In this document: in pieces, positions 8,941 to 17,867 of the stretch | Layout: each line of letters starts with the position of its first letter | Numbering within the stretch: the first letter of the stretch is position 1 | From: Photobacterium profundum | GTDB taxonomy: Bacteria; Pseudomonadota; Gammaproteobacteria; Enterobacterales; Vibrionaceae | NCBI RefSeq assembly: GCF_003026285.1 | Contig: NZ_PYOD01000009.1 | Location: 62,001 to 126,000, forward strand | Length of the DNA: 64,000 nt | Reading direction: 5' to 3' | Translations under genes and position numbers: made by a program | Notes under the pieces: model-generated | What the model was told of the DNA's origin: nothing | Database searches by the model: none | Seen by the model: only the letters and a program-made list of their open reading frames with translations

Positions 8941-9272
8941 TCTTCATCCTCGTTTTCGCTGCTTTAAGCTAAAATCCCTTCGCGCTAATTCATCATGTAT
9001 GACATCACAACGTTGCTGATACTCTCACTCACGATGTAGCACGGAAATCATAATTCCAAGAATGAAAACAAAGGGCTAATGATATTTGGTGATAAAAAAC
9101 ATCATAAGAAATGACATTATATATTGGCGTTTTATGATGAATTTATTTTCTGAAAAATAGAAAAACTGTGAAATTCAGCCAAAACATAATTCTTGCAATT
9201 CTAATTCTCGTCAAAAAAATCTGATGTTTTTAACGGGTTTTTATCGCAGGTTTATACCTTGTAAATTACGTC
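8941..9272. other. Chitinase upstream region
   Basis: About 330 AT-rich bases upstream of the minus-strand GH18 chitinase. The region presumably carries its promoter; I see no gene and cannot identify a specific operator. Confidence 0.4.
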
Positions 9273-9316
9273 AAAAAAAGCCGATAAGCGGCTTCTCATC
9301 ATCGCTTATCGGCTTC
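9273..9316 (-). terminator. Terminator after yegD
   Basis: AGCCGATAAGCG (9279-9290) pairs with CGCTTATCGGCT (9303-9314). On the minus strand it is followed by seven T (the A-run at 9273-9279). Confidence 0.85.
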
Positions 9317-9346
9317 ATTCTATACTTACGCTATAAATTAATTACT

Positions 9347-10699
9347 TTAGCGATAACAATGTTCTGCCCAGCGGGCTAATCCTGCAGTAACAGAACCAAA
9401 ATAACTACCGCTGACCACTGGTACATTCGGTAACTGTTGTTCGATACTGGCGCGTAATATAGGTGAACGCGCAGTGCCACCCGTCATATAGATTAAGTCT
9501 GGTTTTTTACCCGATTGGCTTACGGCTTCAGTCACCAATTCACTCATCTTGGCTTTTGGTGTTTCAATGGCTTCTGCCATCTGATTCTGAGTAATCGAGA
9601 CTTCTAGCAACTCAGACAAAATATGCATTTGTACCTGACTGCTTTTGGCTTCAGATAAGGCAATCTTACTTTCTTCTGCTTTTCTTACGATATGATAGCC
9701 TAGCGTATCGTGATAGGCATGAATCAGGCGTTTCAGTTTTTCAGGTTCAGATGCATCACGGCGAAGTTGATCTAAGGTACGTATATTTGCAGAACTATAG
9801 AAATCTGTTTGGGCGATAACGTTATTAATGGCAATTGGGTTCCAAAATTGGCTAATTGGCATATCGATACCACGCAGCGTTTTACTGCCTAATCCAAACA
9901 GCGGCATTAATTGGTTAAAAGCTAAGTGGATATCTAAATCATTGCCGCCAACACGTTGACCACTATGTGCAAGTAAACTAGCAGTACGATCTGCTTTGCC
10001 GCACCAATCTGGACCCATTTCAATCAATGAACAGTCCGTTGTACCACCACCGATATCAACCACCAAAACGGTTTTATTTTCTGTTAATGTACTTTCAAAC
10101 TCTAATCCTGCGGCTACGGGTTCAAATTGAAATTCAATATTGTTGAATCCAGCTCGCTTTGCCGCTTGCGTTAGAATAGATTCTGCTTGCTCATTGGCGC
10201 GTTCGCCGCCAGTACCTTGAAAATTAACAGGTCGTCCAATAACTGCATCTGTAATTATTTTCTGAGTTGTCATTTCGGCTTTGGTTTTAATGTTACTCAT
10301 CATGGCGCAAACAAGATCTTCAAAAAAGCTTATCTGTACATCACGTAACCCATTAGCACCAAGAAAAGATTTAGGGGATTTGACGTAATACACTTCTTCA
10401 GGATCTTCGAGATACAAATCCAATGCCGCCTGACCAAATTGTAAACCCCCTTGTTCAACACGAATATCTTCTTCGCGGTTCATAGCAATCGCGCGGCGAA
10501 GTACTTGCTCACCGACAGTGTTAAGCGGAGATATACCCATATGGCGGTATAAGTGTTCACTAACGGCTTCACGAGTTGGAGCACATAAAGTAGAAGGTAT
10601 GTACTGATTACCATTTTCTAACGGCAACATACGTGGCTGCCCTTGCTCCATCATTGCAACTGAGCAATTTGCTGTCCCGTAATCAAATCCGATGTACAT
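9347..10699 (-). CDS. yegD: Hsp70-family chaperone-like protein YegD
   Basis: This 450-residue protein has the actin/Hsp70 ATPase fold: phosphate-1 motif MYIGFDYGTANCSVAMM at the N-terminus, phosphate-2 VVDIGGGTTDCSLI in the middle and the adenosine motif YMTGGTARSP near the C-terminus. It stops where DnaK would continue into its substrate-binding domain, as in E. coli YegD, which it matches in length and opening residues. It should bind ATP in the cytoplasm; its client is not established for the family. The start is the first Met, with AGTGGAGA just upstream. It is monocistronic and divergent from the thioredoxin-fold lipoprotein. The truncated J-domain gene of this window is 8 kb away, so pairing is unproven. 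Confidence 0.88.
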   Translation of the reverse strand: MYIGFDYGTANCSVAMMEQGQPRMLPLENGNQYIPSTLCAPTREAVSEHLYRHMGISPLNTVGEQVLRRAIAMNREEDIRVEQGGLQFGQAALDLYLEDPEEVYYVKSPKSFLGANGLRDVQISFFEDLVCAMMSNIKTKAEMTTQKIITDAVIGRPVNFQGTGGERANEQAESILTQAAKRAGFNNIEFQFEPVAAGLEFESTLTENKTVLVVDIGGGTTDCSLIEMGPDWCGKADRTASLLAHSGQRVGGNDLDIHLAFNQLMPLFGLGSKTLRGIDMPISQFWNPIAINNVIAQTDFYSSANIRTLDQLRRDASEPEKLKRLIHAYHDTLGYHIVRKAEESKIALSEAKSSQVQMHILSELLEVSITQNQMAEAIETPKAKMSELVTEAVSQSGKKPDLIYMTGGTARSPILRASIEQQLPNVPVVSGSYFGSVTAGLARWAEHCYR

Positions 10700-10875
10700 C
10701 CCGAGTCTCCACTTAGAAAAAGGTCGGCGATTTTATACTGATTTATCTATAATACCAAGAGACTTTGACTGAATATCTCTACGAGATAATGCTCAAATTT
10801 GATTTAAAATCAGTTATTTTTTGCACGAACAGGCATAATCACCCCTTCATAAATAACCAGACAGACAGATTAACT

Positions 10876-11499
10876 ATGAAACAGTATTTAAAACCCGCTT
10901 TTGCTTTACTATTTGCCATGGTCACCTTAGTAGGTTGCAATGACACGAACACCCCTAAAGAAGGTGATAAGTACACGCAAATATCAACGCCAATCTCTGA
11001 TATGCCAATGGTTGTTGAAGTCTTTTCTCTATCATGTGGACATTGCCGCAGCATGGAAACTATGTTGCCAGAGATTAAGAAACAGGCTGGTGTAAATATC
11101 GATAAAGTACATGTGACGTTTAACGAAAGCGCACAGATTGCAGCTTATATTTTTTATACAGCCTCTATACAAACAGATGGTAAGCCTAGTGATAAGCTGA
11201 TGGAGCAATTATTCGCTTATACGCAAGACACGCCAGAAACGGCAACAGAAGTAGAAAAGAAAGCGATCTTAGAAGAAATCTTTACATCAAATAATCTACT
11301 TAGTCCTTATGGCTTAAGTGAAGAGCAACACAAACAAGTGTATAAAAAAATGACGGAAGCTGAGTCTATCGTTGCAAACTCACAGTTAGCATCTGTACCA
11401 GCATTTATCGTGAATGGTAAATATATAGTACAAAGCGATGCACACCAAAGCTTGGATGAGATGGCAGACACCATCAAATACCTAACAACGCTGAATTAA
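10876..11499 (+). CDS. DsbA-family thioredoxin-fold lipoprotein
   Basis: The 207-residue precursor has a lipoprotein signal (MKQYLKPAFALLFAMVTLVG|C, lipidation at Cys21) followed by a thioredoxin-like domain. The active site is CGHC at residues 54-57, and the cis-proline region reads ASVPAFIVNGKY. It should be a membrane-anchored periplasmic oxidoreductase. The dipeptide GH differs from the PH of classical DsbA, so its redox potential may differ. An upstream TTG at 10765 is in frame, but the extra 37 residues are not signal-like and would bury the lipobox, so I use ATG 10876. It sits alone, divergent from yegD. Confidence 0.85.
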   Translation: MKQYLKPAFALLFAMVTLVGCNDTNTPKEGDKYTQISTPISDMPMVVEVFSLSCGHCRSMETMLPEIKKQAGVNIDKVHVTFNESAQIAAYIFYTASIQTDGKPSDKLMEQLFAYTQDTPETATEVEKKAILEEIFTSNNLLSPYGLSEEQHKQVYKKMTEAESIVANSQLASVPAFIVNGKYIVQSDAHQSLDEMADTIKYLTTLN

Positions 11500-11571
11500 T
11501 ACCAACCAATATTGTTATCGACAAGTTACAATGTAACAAATAACAAGGTGGTAATGCGTATTAACACATCT

Positions 11572-11600
11572 AAGCCAGCATATTAATGCTGGCTTTTTTT
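11572..11600 (+). terminator. Terminator after thioredoxin-fold lipoprotein gene
   Basis: AAGCCAGCA / TGCTGGCTT stem (11572-11580 and 11587-11595) with TATTAA loop and a T-run. Confidence 0.87.
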
Positions 11601-12060
11601 ACACCAATAAACGATGTAACAAAGCTTGAGAGCCTTATTTCTCCCCTCGTTCACTGCAGCTTACCATCTAAGCCGAAAAAACCAATGTACGTAAATTGAA
11701 GACATGTAAATTTAACCCAAAATACACATGTAAAACACGTGATATCTATATCGAAAATAACCCACTAATGATTTAAGTATCAACAAATTAGAACCAAACC
11801 TTTGTTTTAATAATCATTTTTCACATTTTCATCTAAATAATCCTTTAATTTTAGAAGAATTAATACCTATGAATCAAGATGCACATACAGCTTAACTTGT
11901 TGAATTAATGTTAATTAATAGCATCTAAAACTCATGAAATCTAAAATTTACATTTTCTTTACAACGTTTTACTTACGCGAGTTGCTTTTTACGCTTTAAA
12001 TAGTTTTACGCATTTGGAGTAAATGCTGTAACAACATGAATATTTAAAGGAATTATAATA
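11601..12060. other. Long AT-rich leader/promoter region of the first porin
   Basis: About 460 bases without a gene. ACATGTAAA occurs twice in direct orientation, at 11702-11710 and 11726-11734, 24 bases apart; this might be a regulator site. AAAGGA lies about 7 bases before the porin ATG. Porin genes of this family usually have long regulated leaders; I can assign no regulator. Confidence 0.4.
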
Positions 12061-13146
12061 ATGAATAAGAAAATTATCGCATTAGCGGTGGCAGCAGCAG
12101 CAGTAGTTTCAACAGCAACATCAGTTTCAGCAGCAACAGTGTATCAAGATGGCGCATCTAAAGTGACTATCGGTGGTCGTTTAGCTGTTCGTGCTGAATA
12201 TACTGAAAGTGTGAATGATCAAGACAGTACAACCAAGCTAGAAAACAACAGTTCACGTATTAACTTTGGCTTTGAGCATGAAATGGTTCCAGGCTGGATA
12301 GCTGGTGCTAAAGCAGAATGGGGCTACGATGCACTCGCTAGTGGCAGCCAAGAATTCAGTAACCGTTTAGGTAATGTGTACTTCCTTAACGAGCAAGTGG
12401 GTACAATTACACTGGGTAAACAATGGTCAACGTACTACGACATTACCGCTTGGACAGATGTGTTCTGGATCTATGGTGGTGAAGCCTCTGGTACGTACGA
12501 TGGTCGTGCAAACGAAGATGGCCATGGTGATTCAGGTACTGGCCGTGCAAACGAGGCGTTATCATACCGCAAATCAATTAATGGTCTGAATATTGGTGTG
12601 CAATACCAATTTGAAGGCGATGATATTAAAACAGGGCTTAGCACAACGCACCGTGAATACGGCCTGCAAAGTGCCCTATCGTACGACTTTGATTTTGGTA
12701 TAAGTCTAGGTGGTGCATACAGCCTTACAAAGTATGAAGGCCAAGCCGACGATAAAACATGGACATTAGGTGCTTTATACCAATCAGATATGCTTTATGT
12801 TGCGGGCCAATACGGTCAATATGAAAACCACACAAGTGTAAATGGCAACCTGAAAGGTGTAACTAATAAAGCAGGTGTTAGTGGCGTTGCTGAAAATGCA
12901 ACTGGTTACGAATTCATTGCAGCTTATCTTGTTAACGGTGGTGAGTACCAAGTATACGGTGGTTACAACGGTCTAGAAGATGATGACACTAAAGCAGAGT
13001 ACTCATATGGCCTAATTGGTGCTGCATGGACACCAGGTAGCATGATTTTCTCTGCTGAATATAAGTTAGGCGTAACAGATAAAGATAACTTAGGTAACGA
13101 TTCAGGTGCTGATCAATTTGCAGTGCTAGCGCGTTACAACTTCTAA
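12061..13146 (+). CDS. Outer-membrane porin (OmpU/OmpH-like), first of a tandem pair
   Basis: This 361-residue precursor has a Sec signal ending SVSA|ATVYQDG, a typical Vibrionaceae general porin start. Alternating beta-strand segments follow, including TIGGRLAVRAEY, and the protein ends in the outer-membrane signature VLARYNF with terminal Phe. It should form a trimeric 16-strand channel for small hydrophilic solutes, including chitin oligomers. A loop 3-type region is rich in Gly, Asp and Glu (about 140-165). The neighbouring gene is a second, divergent porin copy. Regulation is probably environmental through the long upstream region, by analogy with OmpU; no site is proven. Confidence 0.9.
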   Translation: MNKKIIALAVAAAAVVSTATSVSAATVYQDGASKVTIGGRLAVRAEYTESVNDQDSTTKLENNSSRINFGFEHEMVPGWIAGAKAEWGYDALASGSQEFSNRLGNVYFLNEQVGTITLGKQWSTYYDITAWTDVFWIYGGEASGTYDGRANEDGHGDSGTGRANEALSYRKSINGLNIGVQYQFEGDDIKTGLSTTHREYGLQSALSYDFDFGISLGGAYSLTKYEGQADDKTWTLGALYQSDMLYVAGQYGQYENHTSVNGNLKGVTNKAGVSGVAENATGYEFIAAYLVNGGEYQVYGGYNGLEDDDTKAEYSYGLIGAAWTPGSMIFSAEYKLGVTDKDNLGNDSGADQFAVLARYNF

Positions 13147-13189
13147 GCTATACCGAACCGAATCCACTTTTATTATTTTGCTTGATTTT

Positions 13190-13213
13190 GGCACTCTTTT
13201 GAGTGCCTTTTTT
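13190..13213 (+). terminator. Terminator after first porin
   Basis: GGCACTC (13190-13196), TTTT loop, GAGTGCC (13201-13207), then TTTTTT. Confidence 0.9.
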
Positions 13214-13427
13214 AATTACAAATCTTTAAATATAGCTCATCAACCTATTACTTCAAATTATATATTCACAAACTAACCATCACGCACGATAATGCTTATT
13301 TCCTAAATATTTACGTGATTCTGATTACCTTTTTATGAACATCCGGACTAGAGTTTATTTCACGAAGTTAGTGGCATTTTTTTGCCACGAATGCTTCGAG
13401 GAGTAACAAAATTATTCTAGTTAAGGG

Positions 13428-14504
13428 ATGACAAAAATGAATATGAAATTCATTGCCATCGCAGTGGCAGCAGCAACTGTTTCAATTCCAGCTTCAGCAG
13501 CAACCGTATATCAAGATGACAACACAGTATTTAACGTCGGAGGTCGAGCAGAAGTTCGCGGTAATATTTCAGATGCAAATAAAGAATTTGATGATACTGG
13601 CGTCGAAACCAACGACAGTACATACAAAGATAAATCTCGCGTTCGTTTAACTGTCGATGGCAAACAAACATATAATTCAGACATTACTTTCGTCGGTAAA
13701 TATGAATTTGAGCTGACAGAAAAAACAGATGGCGGCTCTGATGATGTAGCAATGAATACTCGTCACTTATATGCTGGTGCAGAAACCAGTTTTGGCGATA
13801 TTTTTTATGGTCACCAAGTAAATGCCGTTACCTACCTTACCGACTGGACGGATGTCGCCGAAACATTCAGTGGTTACACCAATGAATATAACGTGGCAAC
13901 AGCTGACCGAGCTAAAAATATGCTCCGTTACGCGACAACCACCAGCTATGGCTTAACATTCCAGGTTGATGGTAATTTCAACTCAGATCAACAAAGTGAT
14001 GGTTATGGTGCAATTGTTGCGTACGAACTACCCATTGGATTAGAGCTTGGTGCTGGCTATGCCGCAAGTGATCAAACGTTTGATCAAACAATAACCACGC
14101 TTGATAGTAGCGGTGATCCAATCACAACACCTACTTACGAAACTGACTCATCAGACACTTATCTATTAGCTGCTAAATATGCCAATGATGGGATCTGGCT
14201 GGCAGCCATGTACCAAGGTGGTGATATTTCGTTCGATGGCACCAAAGATTCTGATTTCAGTGCCGTAGACCTGTACGCAGGTTACTCATTTGGCGATAAC
14301 ACCGTCAACATGACATATAACTATTACTCAGCTGATGACATTGGAGCGTTAGATATCGACTTCATCGGTATTGAATATGCGCGCTATATGGGCAGTGTCG
14401 CTCTCTTTGGTAGCTACAAGTTCAATTTACTTGATGAAGGCGAAGGTGGTGAAGGTGATAATGACGAAGATGAATTACAGCTTGGTTTACGCTACGGCTT
14501 CTAA
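13428..14504 (+). CDS. Outer-membrane porin, second of a tandem pair
   Basis: The 358-residue precursor has a signal peptide ending PASA|ATVYQDD, then strands such as VFNVGGRAEVRG, and a C-terminal LGLRYGF ending in Phe as expected for BAM recognition. It shares its opening with the upstream porin but diverges widely, with a very acidic segment near the end (EGEGGEGDNDEDE). The terminator between the genes and a separate 280-base upstream region suggest independent transcription. Three Met codons are clustered at the start (13428, 13437, 13443); AAGGG at 13423-13427 is best spaced for 13437, so the true start may be slightly downstream. Confidence 0.88.
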   Translation: MTKMNMKFIAIAVAAATVSIPASAATVYQDDNTVFNVGGRAEVRGNISDANKEFDDTGVETNDSTYKDKSRVRLTVDGKQTYNSDITFVGKYEFELTEKTDGGSDDVAMNTRHLYAGAETSFGDIFYGHQVNAVTYLTDWTDVAETFSGYTNEYNVATADRAKNMLRYATTTSYGLTFQVDGNFNSDQQSDGYGAIVAYELPIGLELGAGYAASDQTFDQTITTLDSSGDPITTPTYETDSSDTYLLAAKYANDGIWLAAMYQGGDISFDGTKDSDFSAVDLYAGYSFGDNTVNMTYNYYSADDIGALDIDFIGIEYARYMGSVALFGSYKFNLLDEGEGGEGDNDEDELQLGLRYGF

Positions 14505-14522
14505 ATCTACTGCATTTAATCA

Positions 14523-14551
14523 CAGTCGCATTTGATAACAGTCGCATTTGA
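14523..14551. repeat. 13-bp tandem direct repeat
   Basis: CAGTCGCATTTGA occurs at 14523-14535 and again at 14539-14551, separated by TAA, between the porin stop and its terminator. Probably a local slippage duplication. Confidence 0.8.
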
Positions 14552-14577
14552 AAGCACTCATACCTGAGTGCTTTTTT
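14552..14577 (+). terminator. Terminator after second porin
   Basis: AAGCACTCA / TGAGTGCTT stem with TACC loop, followed by a T-run. Confidence 0.88.
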
Positions 14578-14747
14578 AATCTGTTTTATCTCGTCTGAAT
14601 ATTATATTTTTTGTTTCAAAAAACTCTTCTAATCACACCTTTTCCTCTCGACATTCTGTATTATTTCCTCTGCCATTTATCGGCAAGGCACAGTTATCAA
14701 ACATTGAAAAAACAAGCCCGATCGTTTCATGTAACACTATACTTACA

Positions 14748-14796
14748 ATCGCAGATATAGTGGCTGTCAAGACTAGAAGATCATCATATATTGTGT
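14748..14796 (+). promoter_or_regulatory. Candidate pair of NrdR boxes upstream of nrdJa
   Basis: Compared with the NrdR-box consensus ACACWATATATWGTGT, positions 14781-14796 (TCATCATATATTGTGT) match 13 of 16, including the whole right 11 bases. Positions 14748-14763 match 10 of 16, with a perfect right half ATATAGTG. The starts are 33 bases apart, close to the usual 31-32. A left half ACACTATA also lies at 14733. Location before a ribonucleotide reductase is what NrdR regulation predicts; binding is inferred. Confidence 0.5.
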
Positions 14797-14925
14797 TTTC
14801 ATCTGTCGCCTCAACATAAGAGGCAACCACGTATTGGCTCTTAAACACACATAATGCAGTCTGGATGACGCATTAAACCGTGTCTGTTGTGCTTGAATTA
14901 CAACAAACATAAAGGTGCATTCATA

Positions 14926-17076
14926 ATGGCGAAAACCTCAACAGCTTCTGAAGTATCTCAAACAATCGATATTGCATACCAATCTACCTCTATGGAGATC
15001 TGGAACAGTAAATATCGTCTCAAGACTAAGCATGGAATCGCTATTGATGAGACTGTGGATGATACCTTCAAACGTGTTGCTCGCGCGTTAGCTGATTTAG
15101 AAAAAGATAAAGTCAAAGAACACTGGTACAACGAATTCTTATGGGCGCTGCGTAACGGTGCTATTCCTGCTGGTCGTATCACCTCTAATGCAGGTGCTTT
15201 TGAACACAAACCTGCCACCTCAACCATTAACTGTACCGTATCAGGCACTATCGAAGATTCGATGGATGATATTTTAGGTAAAGTTCACGAAGCGGGTCTT
15301 ACCTTAAAAGCAGGTTGCGGTATTGGGTATGATTTCTCGACACTTCGCCCACGTGGAGCTTTTGTTTCTGGCGCTGGGGCTTATACATCTGGCCCACTGT
15401 CTTTCATGGATATCTATGACAAGATGTGTTTCACCGTGTCTTCAGCAGGTGGTCGTCGTGGTGCGCAAATGGGCACCATGGATATTCGCCATCCAGACAT
15501 TATCGATTTCATTCGTGCTAAGCGTGAAGATGGTCGCCTACGCCAATTCAATTTATCTCTATTAATTTCTGAAGAATTTGTTCAAGCAGTTAAGAACGAT
15601 AAAGACTGGAGCCTTGTCTTCCCAGTAACGGCAAAAGAAGCGAAGCAAGATAAGCTTGATCTGCATACTGATTCTTCAATCATGTGGACAGATTGGCCGC
15701 TGACTGAAGGTTTAGTGGAAGACAAAGACGGTCGAGTTGCATGTAAAATCTACCGCACCTTACCTGCACGCAAGTTATGGAACGTTATCATGACGTCAAC
15801 CTATGACTATGCTGAACCAGGATTCATTCTGATTGATAAAGTAAACCAGATGAACAACAACTGGTTCTGTGAAGAAATCCGTGCCACTAACCCTTGCGGT
15901 GAACAGCCTCTTCCACCTTATGGTGCGTGTCTTTTAGGTTCTATCAACCTCACAAAGTTTGTGCGAGATCCCTTTACGAATACCGCAGCATTTGATTGGG
16001 ATGGTTTCCGTCGTGTCGTTGCTATTTTTACGCGTATGTTAGACAACGTAGTAGAAATCAATCAGCTCCCGCTTGAAAAGCAACGTCATGAAATTATGCA
16101 TAAACGTCGTCACGGTATGGGTTTCTTAGGGCTGGGCTCTACAACAACCATGCTAACGCATAAATACGGTAGCGCAGCATCTATTGCCTTTACAGAACAA
16201 GTAGCACAAGAACTTGCGATCTCGGGCTGGAAAGAAGCCCTAAGCCTTGCCAAAGAAAAAGGTGCAGCGCCTGTCATGGATCAGGTGTTTACCATAACCG
16301 CTAAAATGATGCGTCAGCGCCCAGAAATGGCAGATGACGGCATCAAGGTAGGTGATAAAATAAAAGGTAAAGTACTGCATGCCAAATACAGCCGCTACAT
16401 GCAGCAAGTTGCTGAAATTGAACCTGAGCTGATAGAGGCATTATCAACAGTTGGGGCACGTTTCACCCACCATAGTTCCATTGCGCCAACAGGTACTATT
16501 TCATTATCCTTAGCGAATAACGCAAGTAACGGTATTGAGCCAAGCTTTGCCCATCACTACAGCCGTAATGTTATCGTTACCGGTAAGAAAACAAAAGAAA
16601 GTGTCGATGTGTATAGCTTTGAGTTGCTTGCCTATCGCGAGCTAGTGAATAGCAAAGCAATGCCATACAGCACAGATGAAGAAACTCAACTGCCAGAATA
16701 TTTCATTACCGCAGATGATATTACACCAAGCCAACATGTAGATGTTCAAGCAGCAGCTCAACGCTGGATTGATTCTTCAATTTCCAAAACCGCCAATATA
16801 CCAACAGACTTCCCTTTCGAAGACTTTCAAGATATTTATATGAATGCCTACGATAAAGGTTTGAAGGGGTGTACTACTTTCCGCTTCAATCCTGAAGTAT
16901 TCCAAGGTGTACTCGTAAAAGAGAGCGACCTTGAAAATACAACTTACGTTTTCAACTTAGAAGACGGCTCTACAATTGAAGCTAAGGGCAACGAAGAGAT
17001 TGAATACGACGGTGAAACACACACCGCAGCCAATCTTTACGATGCGCTTAAAGAAGGTTACTACGGTAAGTATTAA
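14926..17076 (+). CDS. nrdJ: Adenosylcobalamin-dependent (class II) ribonucleotide reductase, catalytic subunit NrdJa
   Basis: The 716-residue enzyme reduces ribonucleoside diphosphates to deoxyribonucleotides using adenosylcobalamin to make the thiyl radical, with or without oxygen. The catalytic NPCGE motif puts the radical Cys at 324 and Glu at 326. LKAGCGIGYDFSTLRPRGA supplies the redox Cys, and the family stretch ARFTHHSSIAPTGTISLSL lies further on. The frame is open from 14887, but ATG 14926 has AAAGGTG before it and matches the family start. The next gene, 20 bases on, supplies the C-terminal part: together they form the split NrdJa/NrdJb arrangement known from Pseudomonas. BtuCD in this window could provide the cofactor precursor. 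Candidate NrdR boxes lie upstream. Confidence 0.9.
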   Translation: MAKTSTASEVSQTIDIAYQSTSMEIWNSKYRLKTKHGIAIDETVDDTFKRVARALADLEKDKVKEHWYNEFLWALRNGAIPAGRITSNAGAFEHKPATSTINCTVSGTIEDSMDDILGKVHEAGLTLKAGCGIGYDFSTLRPRGAFVSGAGAYTSGPLSFMDIYDKMCFTVSSAGGRRGAQMGTMDIRHPDIIDFIRAKREDGRLRQFNLSLLISEEFVQAVKNDKDWSLVFPVTAKEAKQDKLDLHTDSSIMWTDWPLTEGLVEDKDGRVACKIYRTLPARKLWNVIMTSTYDYAEPGFILIDKVNQMNNNWFCEEIRATNPCGEQPLPPYGACLLGSINLTKFVRDPFTNTAAFDWDGFRRVVAIFTRMLDNVVEINQLPLEKQRHEIMHKRRHGMGFLGLGSTTTMLTHKYGSAASIAFTEQVAQELAISGWKEALSLAKEKGAAPVMDQVFTITAKMMRQRPEMADDGIKVGDKIKGKVLHAKYSRYMQQVAEIEPELIEALSTVGARFTHHSSIAPTGTISLSLANNASNGIEPSFAHHYSRNVIVTGKKTKESVDVYSFELLAYRELVNSKAMPYSTDEETQLPEYFITADDITPSQHVDVQAAAQRWIDSSISKTANIPTDFPFEDFQDIYMNAYDKGLKGCTTFRFNPEVFQGVLVKESDLENTTYVFNLEDGSTIEAKGNEEIEYDGETHTAANLYDALKEGYYGKY

Positions 17077-17096
17077 GTTAGAAAGGTTATACACTC

Positions 17097-17804
17097 ATGG
17101 TTCAGAAAATTAGCAGTAAAATCGTTGGCTTTAAAGTAAAAAGCCAAGAGCCAGAAGTACAGGCAGAGCCAGTACAACCTGAAGAGATTGTTGAGTACAT
17201 GCATGAAAACATGCCTCGACCTGACATTCTTTTAGGCACAACCTACAAGCTGAAAACGCCAGAGCACATCTCTGAACATTCATTGTTTATTACCATCAAT
17301 GATGTGGTTTTAAATGAAGGTACAGAGCATGAAGTACGTCGCCCATTCGAGGTTTTCATTAACTCGAAAAGCTTAGAGCACTACCAGTGGATTGTTGCCC
17401 TAACCCGTATTATGTCAGCCGTATTCCGTAAAGGTGGAGACTGTACTTTCTTAGTAGAAGAATTACGTTCAGTGTTCGATCCAAAAGGCGGTTACTGGAA
17501 TAAAGGCAAATATGTGCCCTCTTTAATTGCTGAAATCGGTAATATTATCGAGCAGCACTTAACGAAGATTGGCATGATGGGCGCACCTGAAGTGGATGTA
17601 CACCAGAAAGCATTTTTAGATGCAAAAAAAGCTGAGCTTGCAGGCAAAGTAGCTGAAGACAAAATGGCTGAAAACGCTGAGTCTGAAAGCAATGGCAGTT
17701 TTCCGCCAAGTGCCACCTTATGCTACAAGTGCCACACTAAAGCAATGATTATCAAAGATGGTTGCCAGACCTGCTTAAATTGTGGCGATTCTAAATGCGG
17801 CTAA
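17097..17804 (+). CDS. NrdJb-like companion of class II ribonucleotide reductase
   Basis: This 235-residue protein starts 20 bases after nrdJa and is surely co-transcribed. It carries a TSCPD-type domain (about residues 60-155, with RIMSAVFRKGGDCTFLVEEL and VPSLIAEIGNIIEQHL) and a C-terminal Cys cluster (CYKCHTKAMIIKDGCQTCLNCG), which resembles both a zinc ribbon and the redox tail of undivided class II reductases. In Pseudomonas the comparable NrdJb is needed together with NrdJa for activity. The likely role is regeneration of the active-site disulfide or metal-bound structural support. Six or more Cys in the last 30 residues support this; the exact pairs are not known. Confidence 0.85.
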   Translation: MVQKISSKIVGFKVKSQEPEVQAEPVQPEEIVEYMHENMPRPDILLGTTYKLKTPEHISEHSLFITINDVVLNEGTEHEVRRPFEVFINSKSLEHYQWIVALTRIMSAVFRKGGDCTFLVEELRSVFDPKGGYWNKGKYVPSLIAEIGNIIEQHLTKIGMMGAPEVDVHQKAFLDAKKAELAGKVAEDKMAENAESESNGSFPPSATLCYKCHTKAMIIKDGCQTCLNCGDSKCG

Positions 17805-17842
17805 GTGCTTAGTATCGTTACGTAATGAATAATCACCACACG

Positions 17843-17867
17843 AAAAGGGGCTTTTAAGCCCCTTTTT
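17843..17867 (+). terminator. Terminator after nrdJa-nrdJb
   Basis: GGGGCTT (17847-17853) pairs with AAGCCCC (17856-17862), flanked by A4 and T5; active in either direction by sequence. Confidence 0.88.

Noticed and set aside
14578..14925. Cobalamin riboswitch before nrdJa
   Set aside because: The B12-box and surrounding stems were looked for and not seen; NrdR-like boxes explain the region better.
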